Source: Mucilaginibacter pankratovii
GTDB taxonomy: Bacteria > Bacteroidota > Bacteroidia > Sphingobacteriales > Sphingobacteriaceae
DNA: 64,000 nucleotides
NCBI RefSeq assembly: GCF_014773265.1
Contig: NZ_JACWMY010000007.1
Span: forward strand, 248,001-312,000
Reading direction: 5' to 3'
How positions within the stretch are numbered: the first letter of the stretch is position 1; each line of letters opens with the position of its first letter. Shown one piece after another: positions 42,717 to 51,270 of the stretch. The notes beneath the pieces were generated by a model that was not told where the DNA came from, did not search any database, and worked only from the letters and a program-made list of their open reading frames with translations. Both the position numbers and the translations under genes were made by a program.

Positions 42717-44776
42717 ACCCCATCACCCTCCATACCGACGCGCAAACCGTAACCCTGGCTATTATAGCCGTGGCGCTGCCTTTTGCTGCCTTTGTGGTAA
42801 ACTTTTTGTTGCTGGGTAAAAGCAAGGCTTCGGGTTGGGTATCTACGCTGGCTATTTTGGGCAGCGCGGTGTTATCGCTCAATGTATTCTTCAGGGTTTG
42901 GGATAACCATACCATCCACATGCAACAGTTGTGGTTCACCATTGGCGCAACTAAGGTGCAGGTGGGGGTATTGCTCAACAACCTTTCCGTGCTGATGCTG
43001 GTGCTGGTATCGCTTATAGCCTTGCCGGTGCATATTTATTCTACGGCGTACATGAAGGATGATGCGGGGTACAGCCGTTATTTCCGCTACCTCAGTTTCT
43101 TCTGTTTTAGTATGCTGGCGCTGGTGGTGGTGGATAGCCTTATTACCTTCTATGCTTTTTGGGAATTAGTGGGTTTCTCCAGCTACCTGCTTATCGGTTT
43201 CTGGTACGACAGGGACAGCGCCGTGCAGGCCAATAAAAAAGCCTTTATCATGAACAGGATAGGGGATATCGGTTTGCTGACGGCAATTATTATCCTGTTT
43301 ACGCAATTCGGTACTTTTGATTTATACGAGTTATTTAAGGATGGCGGCTTGGTCGCCCACTCATTTTTCATCAACGGAGAATGGGCTGCAGGGCTTAATT
43401 ACATCCCTTCGGTTTGGCATTACATCGCCTTCGGCGGCATTTTCTTAGCGGTCGCTGCTAAATCTGCACAGTTCCCCTTACATACCTGGCTGCCCGATGC
43501 GATGGAAGGCCCAACCTCGGTATCGGCACTCATCCACGCGGCTACCATGGTGGCGGCAGGTGTGTTCTTATTGGGAAGGGTGTATCCAATGTTCAACGAA
43601 GCCGAGCTAACCACTCTGGCCATCGTAGGCTGCTTTACGGCATTTATGGCGGCAACCATCGCGCTCACACAAAACGATCTGAAACGTATTCTGGCTTACT
43701 CCACCATATCGCAACTCGGCTATATGGTGATGGCCATGGGCGTCGGCGCGTATTCATCCTCACTATTCCATTTGGTAACGCATGCCTTTTTTAAATGCCT
43801 GCTGTTTTTGGTAGCGGGTGTTGTGATCCATCAAATCAAACACATCAAAGAAGATAATAGCCTGGACATAGATCCACAGGACATAAGGCACATGGGCGGC
43901 TTACGCAAAAAACTGCCTCTTACCTTTATTGCCGTGCTGATAGCCGGTTTGGCTTTGGTTGGCTTGCCTTTAACATCCGGTTTTCTCTCCAAAGATGGCA
44001 TCCTCATCCAGGCTTTCGATTGGGCCGATGGCAGGAGCTTTATGTTGAGCATCATCCCCATAATGGCCTTGCTTACCAGTTGGCTCACTGCTTTTTATGT
44101 GGCAAGGCTCATTTTTAAAGTATTCTTTGGCGAACTGAGGTTGCTTAAAGCTTTCCCTTCACTGCAAATCCATATTGGCGATGGGCACTGGGCCTACAAA
44201 TTGCCTTTGATTTTATTAGCGCTTTGCTGTTTGTTCCCGCTGTTCTCGTTGAATCCATTTTCGTACGAAACGTCGTGGTTGTACGAAGCTTTTGCACCTA
44301 AGCATGCAGCAGAGGGGCAAAGCATTTATCATTTGGTTATCCCCGCTTTGGTAAGCGTGGTGAGCCTTGTGATTATCTTTTGTGCCTATGTGCTTTACAT
44401 TAAGCGCGGCGACGGCATGGTTGTGAAAAATGGCTTGCTTTTCCGTATCTCCTACAACGAATGGTATATCGACCGCTTTTATAAACGTATCATCGTAAAA
44501 TTTGTAATTTGGCTGAGCGGCGTGCTCTATTGGGTAGACCGCAAAGTTATTGACGGCTTTATACACCTGCTGGAAAAAATTGGCCTCGCAATAGCAAAAG
44601 CTACTGCCTGGTGCGATAAATATATTGTGGATGGCGTGCTTTGGCTGGCTGCCGAACTGGTGCAGTACATAGGCAATTTTGCCCGCCGCTTTCAGGGGGG
44701 TAAAGTGCAATACTATTTGTACAGCATGCTGCTTGCCGTAATTGCTGTTTTTATTTTAAAATTGATCTGGGCCTGA
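42713..44776 (+). CDS. nuoL: NADH-quinone oxidoreductase subunit L
   Basis: A 687-aa antiporter-like subunit with 15–16 membrane helices. The conserved proton-path region includes FYAFWELVGFSSYLLIGFWY and HTWLPDAMEGPTSVSALIHA. A C-terminal extension includes the lateral amphipathic helix typical of NuoL. The start is TTG at 42713, overlapping the preceding gene's stop. It overlaps nuoM by 1 nt. Confidence 0.95.
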   Translation: MNPITLHTDAQTVTLAIIAVALPFAAFVVNFLLLGKSKASGWVSTLAILGSAVLSLNVFFRVWDNHTIHMQQLWFTIGATKVQVGVLLNNLSVLMLVLVSLIALPVHIYSTAYMKDDAGYSRYFRYLSFFCFSMLALVVVDSLITFYAFWELVGFSSYLLIGFWYDRDSAVQANKKAFIMNRIGDIGLLTAIIILFTQFGTFDLYELFKDGGLVAHSFFINGEWAAGLNYIPSVWHYIAFGGIFLAVAAKSAQFPLHTWLPDAMEGPTSVSALIHAATMVAAGVFLLGRVYPMFNEAELTTLAIVGCFTAFMAATIALTQNDLKRILAYSTISQLGYMVMAMGVGAYSSSLFHLVTHAFFKCLLFLVAGVVIHQIKHIKEDNSLDIDPQDIRHMGGLRKKLPLTFIAVLIAGLALVGLPLTSGFLSKDGILIQAFDWADGRSFMLSIIPIMALLTSWLTAFYVARLIFKVFFGELRLLKAFPSLQIHIGDGHWAYKLPLILLALCCLFPLFSLNPFSYETSWLYEAFAPKHAAEGQSIYHLVIPALVSVVSLVIIFCAYVLYIKRGDGMVVKNGLLFRISYNEWYIDRFYKRIIVKFVIWLSGVLYWVDRKVIDGFIHLLEKIGLAIAKATAWCDKYIVDGVLWLAAELVQYIGNFARRFQGGKVQYYLYSMLLAVIAVFILKLIWA

Positions 44777-46380
44777 TGAACATATTAACCCTGCTTATAT
44801 TCACTCCCGTACTGTTCGGATTCATCATCCTGCTGCTGCCGTCGTCTATGCGGGCCAGCTTTAAGTACATCACCCTTTTTGCCACGCTGCTGCAGCTGGG
44901 GCTGAGTATCTGGATGTACCTCAACTTTAAAACAGGGGCAACGTTCGCCGGTATCAGTCACGAGGAGCAGTTCCAGTTTGTGCAGAAGGTCCCCTGGATC
45001 CACCTCGACCTTGGCTCCGCAGGCAAAATGCAGATAGAATATTTTGTGGGGATAGATGGTGTTTCTATCACCCTAATGGTGATGACCTGCCTGGTAATGG
45101 TGGTTGCCGCCGTTGCTTCCTGGGAGATCAAAAGCAACCTAAAAGGTTTTTTTGCTTTGTTTTTACTGCTGGATATGGCCGTAGTAGGCGTGTTCTGCGC
45201 ATTGGATTTCTTCCTGTTCTACACCTTTTACGAACTGATGCTGCTGCCGTTATACTTCCTGATAGGTATGTGGGGCGGCGCAAGGCGCGAGTATGCAGCT
45301 ATCAAATTCTTCCTGTACACGCTGTTCGGCTCGGTATTTATGCTGTTGGTGATGGTGGGTTTGTACCTTTCGGTTAAGGATCCTGCAACCGGCAACCATA
45401 CCTTCAATATTATCCAAATGATGAACCCAGCCAATTACATCAACGGTTCGGTGTTCTCTACCATTACGCACAATACCATTTTAGGCATGCCTGCGCGAAG
45501 CGTTGGGTTTGTGGTGCTGTTTATCGCCTTTGCTATTAAAGTGCCGGTGGTGCCCCTGCATACCTGGCTACCCGATGCACACGTAGAAGCGCCAACGCCG
45601 GTATCTATTATCCTTGCGGGGATCCTGCTGAAAATTGGTGGTTATGGCATTATCCGCATTTGCATGAGCATCTTCCCGGATATAGCGCTTAGCGGTGCTT
45701 TCTGGATCGGCCTGTTAGGGGTTATCTCCATATTATACGGCGCTTTCAACGCTCTTGCACAGCGCGATCTGAAACGGTTGATCGCTTATTCATCCGTATC
45801 TCACATGGGTTTTGTGCTGCTGGGCATTGCCTCCAACACTGCCGAAGGTATCAGCGGTGCTATGATGCAGATGGTGAGCCACGGTTTCCTCTCCACCATG
45901 CTATTCTTTTTGGTAGGCGTTATTTACAACCGCGTGCACGACCGCGACATCTACCATTTCCGCGGGCTTGGTTCGCTGATGCCCCGCTACACGGTTTATG
46001 TAATGGTAGCATTTTTTGCCTCTTTGGGTTTACCCGGTTTCTCTGCCTTTGTTGCGGAGGCATTCTCGCTGGCGGGCGCTTTTAAATCACATTCCGTTAA
46101 CGGCTTGCTGCCTTACTGGATGGCGGTTTGCGGTTCGGTAGGGATCCTGTTAAGCGCTGCTTATTTCCTGTGGACGCTGCAACGGATGTTCTTTGGCAAA
46201 CTATCGTTAAAAGGAGGGGAGATCTGGAAGATCGCCCTGCACGATATTAATCTCCGCGAAACACTTACTTTGCTGCCGCTGGCACTCATCGCTTTAGGTT
46301 TAGGTTTGATGCCATCGCTGGTGTTTGATAAGGTGAACGATTCGGTACTGGCGCTGGTGCAATTCATCGGTATAAAATAA
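44776..46380 (+). CDS. nuoM: NADH-quinone oxidoreductase subunit M
   Basis: A 534-aa antiporter-like subunit with about 14 helices. The conserved stretch FYTFYELMLLPLYFLIGMWG and PLHTWLPDAHVEAPTPVSII match NuoM. It starts at 44776, the last base of nuoL. An exported-protein gene follows after 61 nt, separating it from nuoN. Confidence 0.95.
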   Translation: MNILTLLIFTPVLFGFIILLLPSSMRASFKYITLFATLLQLGLSIWMYLNFKTGATFAGISHEEQFQFVQKVPWIHLDLGSAGKMQIEYFVGIDGVSITLMVMTCLVMVVAAVASWEIKSNLKGFFALFLLLDMAVVGVFCALDFFLFYTFYELMLLPLYFLIGMWGGARREYAAIKFFLYTLFGSVFMLLVMVGLYLSVKDPATGNHTFNIIQMMNPANYINGSVFSTITHNTILGMPARSVGFVVLFIAFAIKVPVVPLHTWLPDAHVEAPTPVSIILAGILLKIGGYGIIRICMSIFPDIALSGAFWIGLLGVISILYGAFNALAQRDLKRLIAYSSVSHMGFVLLGIASNTAEGISGAMMQMVSHGFLSTMLFFLVGVIYNRVHDRDIYHFRGLGSLMPRYTVYVMVAFFASLGLPGFSAFVAEAFSLAGAFKSHSVNGLLPYWMAVCGSVGILLSAAYFLWTLQRMFFGKLSLKGGEIWKIALHDINLRETLTLLPLALIALGLGLMPSLVFDKVNDSVLALVQFIGIK

Positions 46381-46441
46381 TTTGATGCAGGGTTATGGAA
46401 ACGGGCAATTGCGTGCATCCTACAGGTAAATAAAACAAAAT

Positions 46442-48040
46442 ATGAAGCATTTATTATTTATTGCCTGCCTGTTTATAGCCACCAAAACCCTTCGTGCCGA
46501 TGATGGCCAGAAAGTGGCATCGAAAGTGGAAAAAGTAACTGTGTTTTTAAATGGTGCGCAGGTTACCCGCACCGCCACAGCCAGCGTAGTGCCCGGCACA
46601 ACAACACTGGTGTTTGATAACCTCTCGCCTAATCTCGATCCCGCCAGCATGCAGGTACGCGCCACCGGCGATTTTACCATCCTGTCTGTAAAGCACGAAC
46701 TCAACTACTTAAGCGATCAGCTGAAAACCAAAAAGGTAGAAGAGTTGCAGCTGATCCAAAAATCGCTGCGCGATAAAATCTCCCTGCAAACTACGCTGCT
46801 GAGCATAAACAAGGAAGAAGCCAACATGCTGACCAAAAACCAGGTAAGCAACGGGCAAACCGCCGGACTGGATATTGTAAAATTGAAAGCTGCGCTCGAT
46901 TTTCAAACCGCCCGCTTAACCGAGATCAAGAAAAAAGAACTCGCCATTAACAACGAACTGGAAAGCCTGAACGAGCAGATCCGCAAGTACGATAGCCAGG
47001 TGAACGAGCTGATGCAGAGCCAAAGCGCTGCCACCAGCAACGTACTGGTAAATGTATCGTCGGCAGCTGCACTGCAATCTACCTTTACCATTACCTACGT
47101 GGTGAACGATGCCCGCTGGTACCCAACTTATGATATCCGCGCCAAAAACGTAAACAGCCCGGTGGTGATCGCCTACAAAGCCAATGTATCGCAGCAATGC
47201 GGCGAGGACTGGAAGAACATTAAACTAACGTTATCAACAGGTGACCCATCTATAAGTGGCATCAAACCAGAGCTGAGGCCAAATTACCTGAATATTTACG
47301 CGCCTGTACCAGCGGCAAGTTCTGGCTTTATGAATTATAGTTTAAATAATTCAAGTTTATCAGAAGTGGTTGTGACAAAATCACTGCAGGGGAGAGCTTC
47401 GGGTGTTGCAGTTAACACTACCGAAAACCAAACCAGCATGGAGTTTAATATCCAAAACCCATTCTCGGTACCGGCAGATGGCAAGCAATATTTGGTAGAG
47501 ATAGACCAGGTTACCGCCGAAGCAAAATACCAATACTACGCCGCACCAAAACTAAGCACCGATGTGTTCCTCACCGCTCGCATTACCGACTGGACCAAAT
47601 ACAATTTCCTATCCGGCGAGGCAAACCTCTTCTTCGAAGGAACGTTTATCGGCAAATCTAAATTAGATACCCGTGCCGCAAATGATACCTTAAGCCTATC
47701 TTTGGGAGTTGATAAGAACATCGTGGTAAAACGCATGATGCAAACCGAACTGAACGAGAAACAAGGCATTTTGGGTTCGAACAAAAAGGAAACCCGCGAC
47801 TGGAACATCTCCATAAAAAACCGTAAAACGCAGGCCATTAACCTGCTGGTGGAAGACCAGGTGCCTGTATCGCAAAATACCGCGATAGAAGTTGATACCC
47901 AGGAAATAAGCGGTGCCGAAATGAATAAGGTAACCGGTAAATTATCATGGAACTTTACCCTGGAGCCACAGGCCGTGAAACAACTGCGTGTAAAATACCA
48001 GGTGAAATACCCTAAAAACCAAAGCGTAATAGTACAATAG
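46442..48040 (+). CDS. Mucoidy-inhibitor-like DUF4139 protein
   Basis: A 532-aa exported protein with a signal peptide (MKHLLFIACLFIATKTLRAD), an N-terminal DUF4140-like domain, a coiled-coil (EELQLIQKSLRDKI…) and DUF4139 domains (YPTYDIRAKNV, LSTGDPSISG). Inserted between them is a SusC-plug-like motif (SSLSEVVVTKSLQGRASGVA then NTTENQTSMEF). The family, first linked to MuiA in Azotobacter, is poorly understood and is thought to be a periplasmic or surface protein. It splits nuoM from nuoN: 61 nt after nuoM and 5 nt before nuoN. Confidence 0.85.
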   Translation: MKHLLFIACLFIATKTLRADDGQKVASKVEKVTVFLNGAQVTRTATASVVPGTTTLVFDNLSPNLDPASMQVRATGDFTILSVKHELNYLSDQLKTKKVEELQLIQKSLRDKISLQTTLLSINKEEANMLTKNQVSNGQTAGLDIVKLKAALDFQTARLTEIKKKELAINNELESLNEQIRKYDSQVNELMQSQSAATSNVLVNVSSAAALQSTFTITYVVNDARWYPTYDIRAKNVNSPVVIAYKANVSQQCGEDWKNIKLTLSTGDPSISGIKPELRPNYLNIYAPVPAASSGFMNYSLNNSSLSEVVVTKSLQGRASGVAVNTTENQTSMEFNIQNPFSVPADGKQYLVEIDQVTAEAKYQYYAAPKLSTDVFLTARITDWTKYNFLSGEANLFFEGTFIGKSKLDTRAANDTLSLSLGVDKNIVVKRMMQTELNEKQGILGSNKKETRDWNISIKNRKTQAINLLVEDQVPVSQNTAIEVDTQEISGAEMNKVTGKLSWNFTLEPQAVKQLRVKYQVKYPKNQSVIVQ

Positions 48041-48045
48041 TAAAA

Positions 48046-49554
48046 ATGCAGCAGCTAACACAAGATATACCCAACCAGTTAAGTAACGTTTTAGGCAGTC
48101 TGCAATATTTTACGCCCGAAATTTACTTAACTGCGTTGTTTATTGTGGTGCTGCTTACCGATCTGTTCTTCGGAAAAACCTCTACCTGGCTCTGCCAAAC
48201 CATCGCACTGATAGGTATGGCGCTGGTACTGGTGATGGATTACGACCAAAAATTCCTGCTGCTGAAGGGCACGGGCTCGCAATACCTGTTTGGTAATATG
48301 CTGTGGCTGCATGGCCCGGCCATAAAGTTTAAGATAATAATTGACGGATTGACCTTTATCCTGCTGCTGTATTTTACCTGGGATAACAAGTTAAAGGCGC
48401 ATAAAAAGGGCCTGTCAGATCTGTATACCATTGTGATAGGCTCGGTATTGGGGCTGCACCTCATGATCATGGCGGTGAGCCTGCTATCCATTTACCTGGC
48501 TATCGAGATGGTCTCCCTTGCATCGTATCTGCTGGTAGCCTACAAATCCGAGCGGGTGTTCAGTACGGAGGCGGGCTTAAAATATGTGCTGTTTGGCGCG
48601 GCATCATCGGCGGTTATGTTGTATGGTATTTCGCTTATTTATGCATTCACAGGCTCGCTGAATTTAACTGTGGGCAGCCCAATGATAGTGCAACTTGCAC
48701 AGTTGAACCCGTTAAGCGTATCCTTCGCGGTGGTGTTGGTGCTGGTGGGCATTGGGTTTAAACTCTCCTTTGTACCCATCCATTTTTGGGTGCCCGATGT
48801 GTACGAAGGTGCGGCTACGCCGGTTACCGCTTACTTATCTACCCTGCCAAAAATTGCAGCTTTTGCCTTGCTGGTGAACTTTGTAACGCCCTTTGCTTTT
48901 TATCAGGATTGGCACGGGTTTGATTTTAGGCTGGTGCTGTCTATCATCGGCATCGTCACCATGATAGCCGGTAACTTTACCGCAGTGCTGCAGAATAACG
49001 TAAAGCGGATGCTGGCTTACTCGGGTATCGGGCATACAGGCTTCGCCTTGATGGCGCTGGTTACCTTTACGCCGGAGGGATTATCTGCCCTGTTATTTTA
49101 CCTGTTCGCTTACGGATTGGGTATTATAGCCGCCCTTGCTTTGGCCAATTACTTTGAAAACGCCGAAGGCATCACCGACATGCGCGAATACAAGGGCCTT
49201 GGTTTTAAATATCCCCTGGCATCGGTATGTTTTGTGGTGGTGCTGGTTTCCTTAACAGGCATCCCGGTAAGCGCGGGCTTTATGGGGAAGGTATTTGTGT
49301 TTTCGGCAACGTACAGTGTTTACCAGCATACCAAGGATATTTGGCTGCTGGCCATGCTGGCAACAGGCGCGCTCACTACGGTGGTGGCCCTGTTCTACTA
49401 CATCAAAATTCCACTTAATTTATTCCTGAAACGTACCGAACTCATCATTAGCGAAAATAAATGGTCGATAAAGCTGGTGATACTTTCGGTGATTATCGCA
49501 ATGGCATTGATCTTATTCGGGATTTTCCCGGATTTACTGATTAAATACATGTAA
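48046..49554 (+). CDS. nuoN: NADH-quinone oxidoreductase subunit N
   Basis: A 502-aa antiporter-like subunit with ~14 helices. The motifs FVPIHFWVPDVYEGAATPVT and VKRMLAYSGIGHTGFALMAL are typical of NuoN. It starts 5 nt after the DUF4139 gene, which suggests a shared transcript despite the odd gene between. It is the last nuo gene here. Confidence 0.95.
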   Translation: MQQLTQDIPNQLSNVLGSLQYFTPEIYLTALFIVVLLTDLFFGKTSTWLCQTIALIGMALVLVMDYDQKFLLLKGTGSQYLFGNMLWLHGPAIKFKIIIDGLTFILLLYFTWDNKLKAHKKGLSDLYTIVIGSVLGLHLMIMAVSLLSIYLAIEMVSLASYLLVAYKSERVFSTEAGLKYVLFGAASSAVMLYGISLIYAFTGSLNLTVGSPMIVQLAQLNPLSVSFAVVLVLVGIGFKLSFVPIHFWVPDVYEGAATPVTAYLSTLPKIAAFALLVNFVTPFAFYQDWHGFDFRLVLSIIGIVTMIAGNFTAVLQNNVKRMLAYSGIGHTGFALMALVTFTPEGLSALLFYLFAYGLGIIAALALANYFENAEGITDMREYKGLGFKYPLASVCFVVVLVSLTGIPVSAGFMGKVFVFSATYSVYQHTKDIWLLAMLATGALTTVVALFYYIKIPLNLFLKRTELIISENKWSIKLVILSVIIAMALILFGIFPDLLIKYM

Positions 49555-49638
49555 TTTGTAGTAATTTTTTATTTTTCGTAAAAATATTGTAGAAATTATA
49601 TAAATTCAGCCGTTTATTGTAAAAAGTGCTGATAATAT

Positions 49639-50946
49639 ATGAAACGTTACTTCCCCTTCTTCATCATCCTGGTAATTTTAGGCCTTACATTTGCTTTTCC
49701 TTCTATCGAATATGATAAAACGATAAAGTCAAATTTCAATACCGGCGATATCGCCTGGATGCTGATGTCTACCGCTCTTGTTTTGATCATGACACCCGGC
49801 CTCGCCTTTTTTTACGGCGGTATGGTGAACAAAAAGAACGTGATATCCACCATGTTACAAAGTATTGTTTGTATGGTTATCATCACGGTAATGTGGGGCA
49901 TTTTTGGTTTTAGCTTAGCCTTTGGCGATAGCATCGGCGGGGTTATTGGTAACCCATCTACCTTTTTTATGATGAAGGGGATGCTGGGCAATACCAGCTG
50001 GCCGCTTGCACCAACCATCCCATTGCTGCTTTTTGCCATGTATCAGCTCAAGTTCGCCATTATCACTCCCGCGCTTATTACAGGCGCCTTTGCCGAGCGG
50101 ATCCGTTTTAATTCGTACATTATCTTTTTAGTGCTGTTCTCCATATTTATTTTTTCGCCATTGGCACATGCCACCTGGCATCCACAGGGAATCTTATTTA
50201 AACTTGGCGTGCTCGATTTTGCGGGTGGCACGGTAGTACACATGAGCGCGGGTTGGGCGGCGCTGGCATCGGCCTTGTATTTAAAACGCCGTAATGAGGC
50301 CAACCATTCCCCTGCACGGATCACCTATGTAATGATAGGTACGGGCTTATTATGGTTTGGCTGGTTCGGTTTTAACGCGGGTTCAGCATTCGGGGCCAAT
50401 CATTTGGCGGTAACCGCCCTTGCAACCAGTACTACGGCATCTGCAGCAGCAGGCGTTACCTGGATCTTTTTTGATATGCTGCGCGGCCGCAAGCCATCTG
50501 CCATGGGTACCTGTATAGGTGCGGTGGTAGGTTTGGTGGCTATAACCCCGGCGGCGGGCTTTGTGAGCGTGCCGCACTCGCTGGCTATTGGTATCATCTC
50601 GGCAGTGGTGAGTAATTTGGTGGTAGAATGGCGCACGCGTACCACTATTGATGATACGCTGGATGTATTCCCCTGCCATGGCGTGGGCGGTATGGTAGGT
50701 ATGCTGCTTACCGGCGTATTTGCCAACCAAAATGTAAACCCCGCAAATACAACCGGTGACGGACTCTTCTTCGGACATACGCATTTGTTCCTGATACAGT
50801 TATTGGCGCTGGTGGCAACCTCTATATTTTCATTTTTCGGGTCGATGCTTTTACTCAAGATCACTGATATGATCTCACCACTGCGTGTATCTAAAGAAGA
50901 TGAAGTTTTGGGCCTGGATATGAGCCAGCACGGGGAAAAGCTGTAA
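49639..50946 (+). CDS. amt: Ammonium transporter
   Basis: A 435-aa Amt-family channel with a signal-like first helix and 11 membrane segments. The hallmark sequences are LMTPGLAFFYGGMVNKKNVI, DFAGGTVVHMSAGWAALASA and the twin-His region near DVFPCHGVGGMVGMLLTGVF. It conducts ammonia or ammonium across the inner membrane. No glnK gene, the usual partner, is next to it. A strong terminator follows at 50978–51011. Confidence 0.95.
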   Translation: MKRYFPFFIILVILGLTFAFPSIEYDKTIKSNFNTGDIAWMLMSTALVLIMTPGLAFFYGGMVNKKNVISTMLQSIVCMVIITVMWGIFGFSLAFGDSIGGVIGNPSTFFMMKGMLGNTSWPLAPTIPLLLFAMYQLKFAIITPALITGAFAERIRFNSYIIFLVLFSIFIFSPLAHATWHPQGILFKLGVLDFAGGTVVHMSAGWAALASALYLKRRNEANHSPARITYVMIGTGLLWFGWFGFNAGSAFGANHLAVTALATSTTASAAAGVTWIFFDMLRGRKPSAMGTCIGAVVGLVAITPAAGFVSVPHSLAIGIISAVVSNLVVEWRTRTTIDDTLDVFPCHGVGGMVGMLLTGVFANQNVNPANTTGDGLFFGHTHLFLIQLLALVATSIFSFFGSMLLLKITDMISPLRVSKEDEVLGLDMSQHGEKL

Positions 50947-50977
50947 GATTTTAATACTGACTAATAAATTTTCAACT

Positions 50978-51011
50978 ATTAAACGCCGAAGGGAAACCTT
51001 TGGCGTTTAAT
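50978..51011 (+). terminator. Rho-independent terminator after amt
   Basis: ATTAAACGCCGAAGG, a GAAA loop, CCTTTGGCGTTTAAT form a long hairpin 31 nt after the amt stop, with AT-rich flanks. Confidence 0.8.
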
Positions 51012-51029
51012 GTTTAGGGGGTATTTTTG

Positions 51030-51200
51030 AAAAGTAAAGGCAGTAGCATGTATGCTCCGCCAGCCCCGCTATCCGCTGCAAGTCCTCCTTCGTCCGGGCT
51101 TTGCGCTGCTATCGGGTTTAGGTTACGTGGGGCTGGTGAGGCAATTTCTGAAAGAGCTCCTTTGTAGAGCTCCGGGGTGAAGCTCCCTGTATTATCCATC
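51030..51200. repeat. Probable extragenic palindromic repeat
   Basis: The stretch contains CCCCGCTATCCGCTGCAAGT then CCTCCTTCGTCCGGGCTTTG, then repeated GAGCTC blocks (AGAGCTCCTTTGTAGAGCTC). It has inverted parts and resembles the extragenic palindromes common in Bacteroidota. A 62-codon minus-strand frame through it is probably not a gene. It lies in the 324-nt gap between amt and the glycosidase gene. Confidence 0.45.
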
Positions 51201-51270
51201 AAAATCCCCGTTTAATTTATTGCACCACTCTTGTCGCCGGGTTAAATTTGAAGTTATACACCATTGTAAC

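Noticed and set aside
51014..51202. A 62-codon minus-strand frame
   Set aside because: It lies wholly in repeat-like DNA between a terminator and the glycosidase start and has an unusual Ala/Gly/Pro composition.
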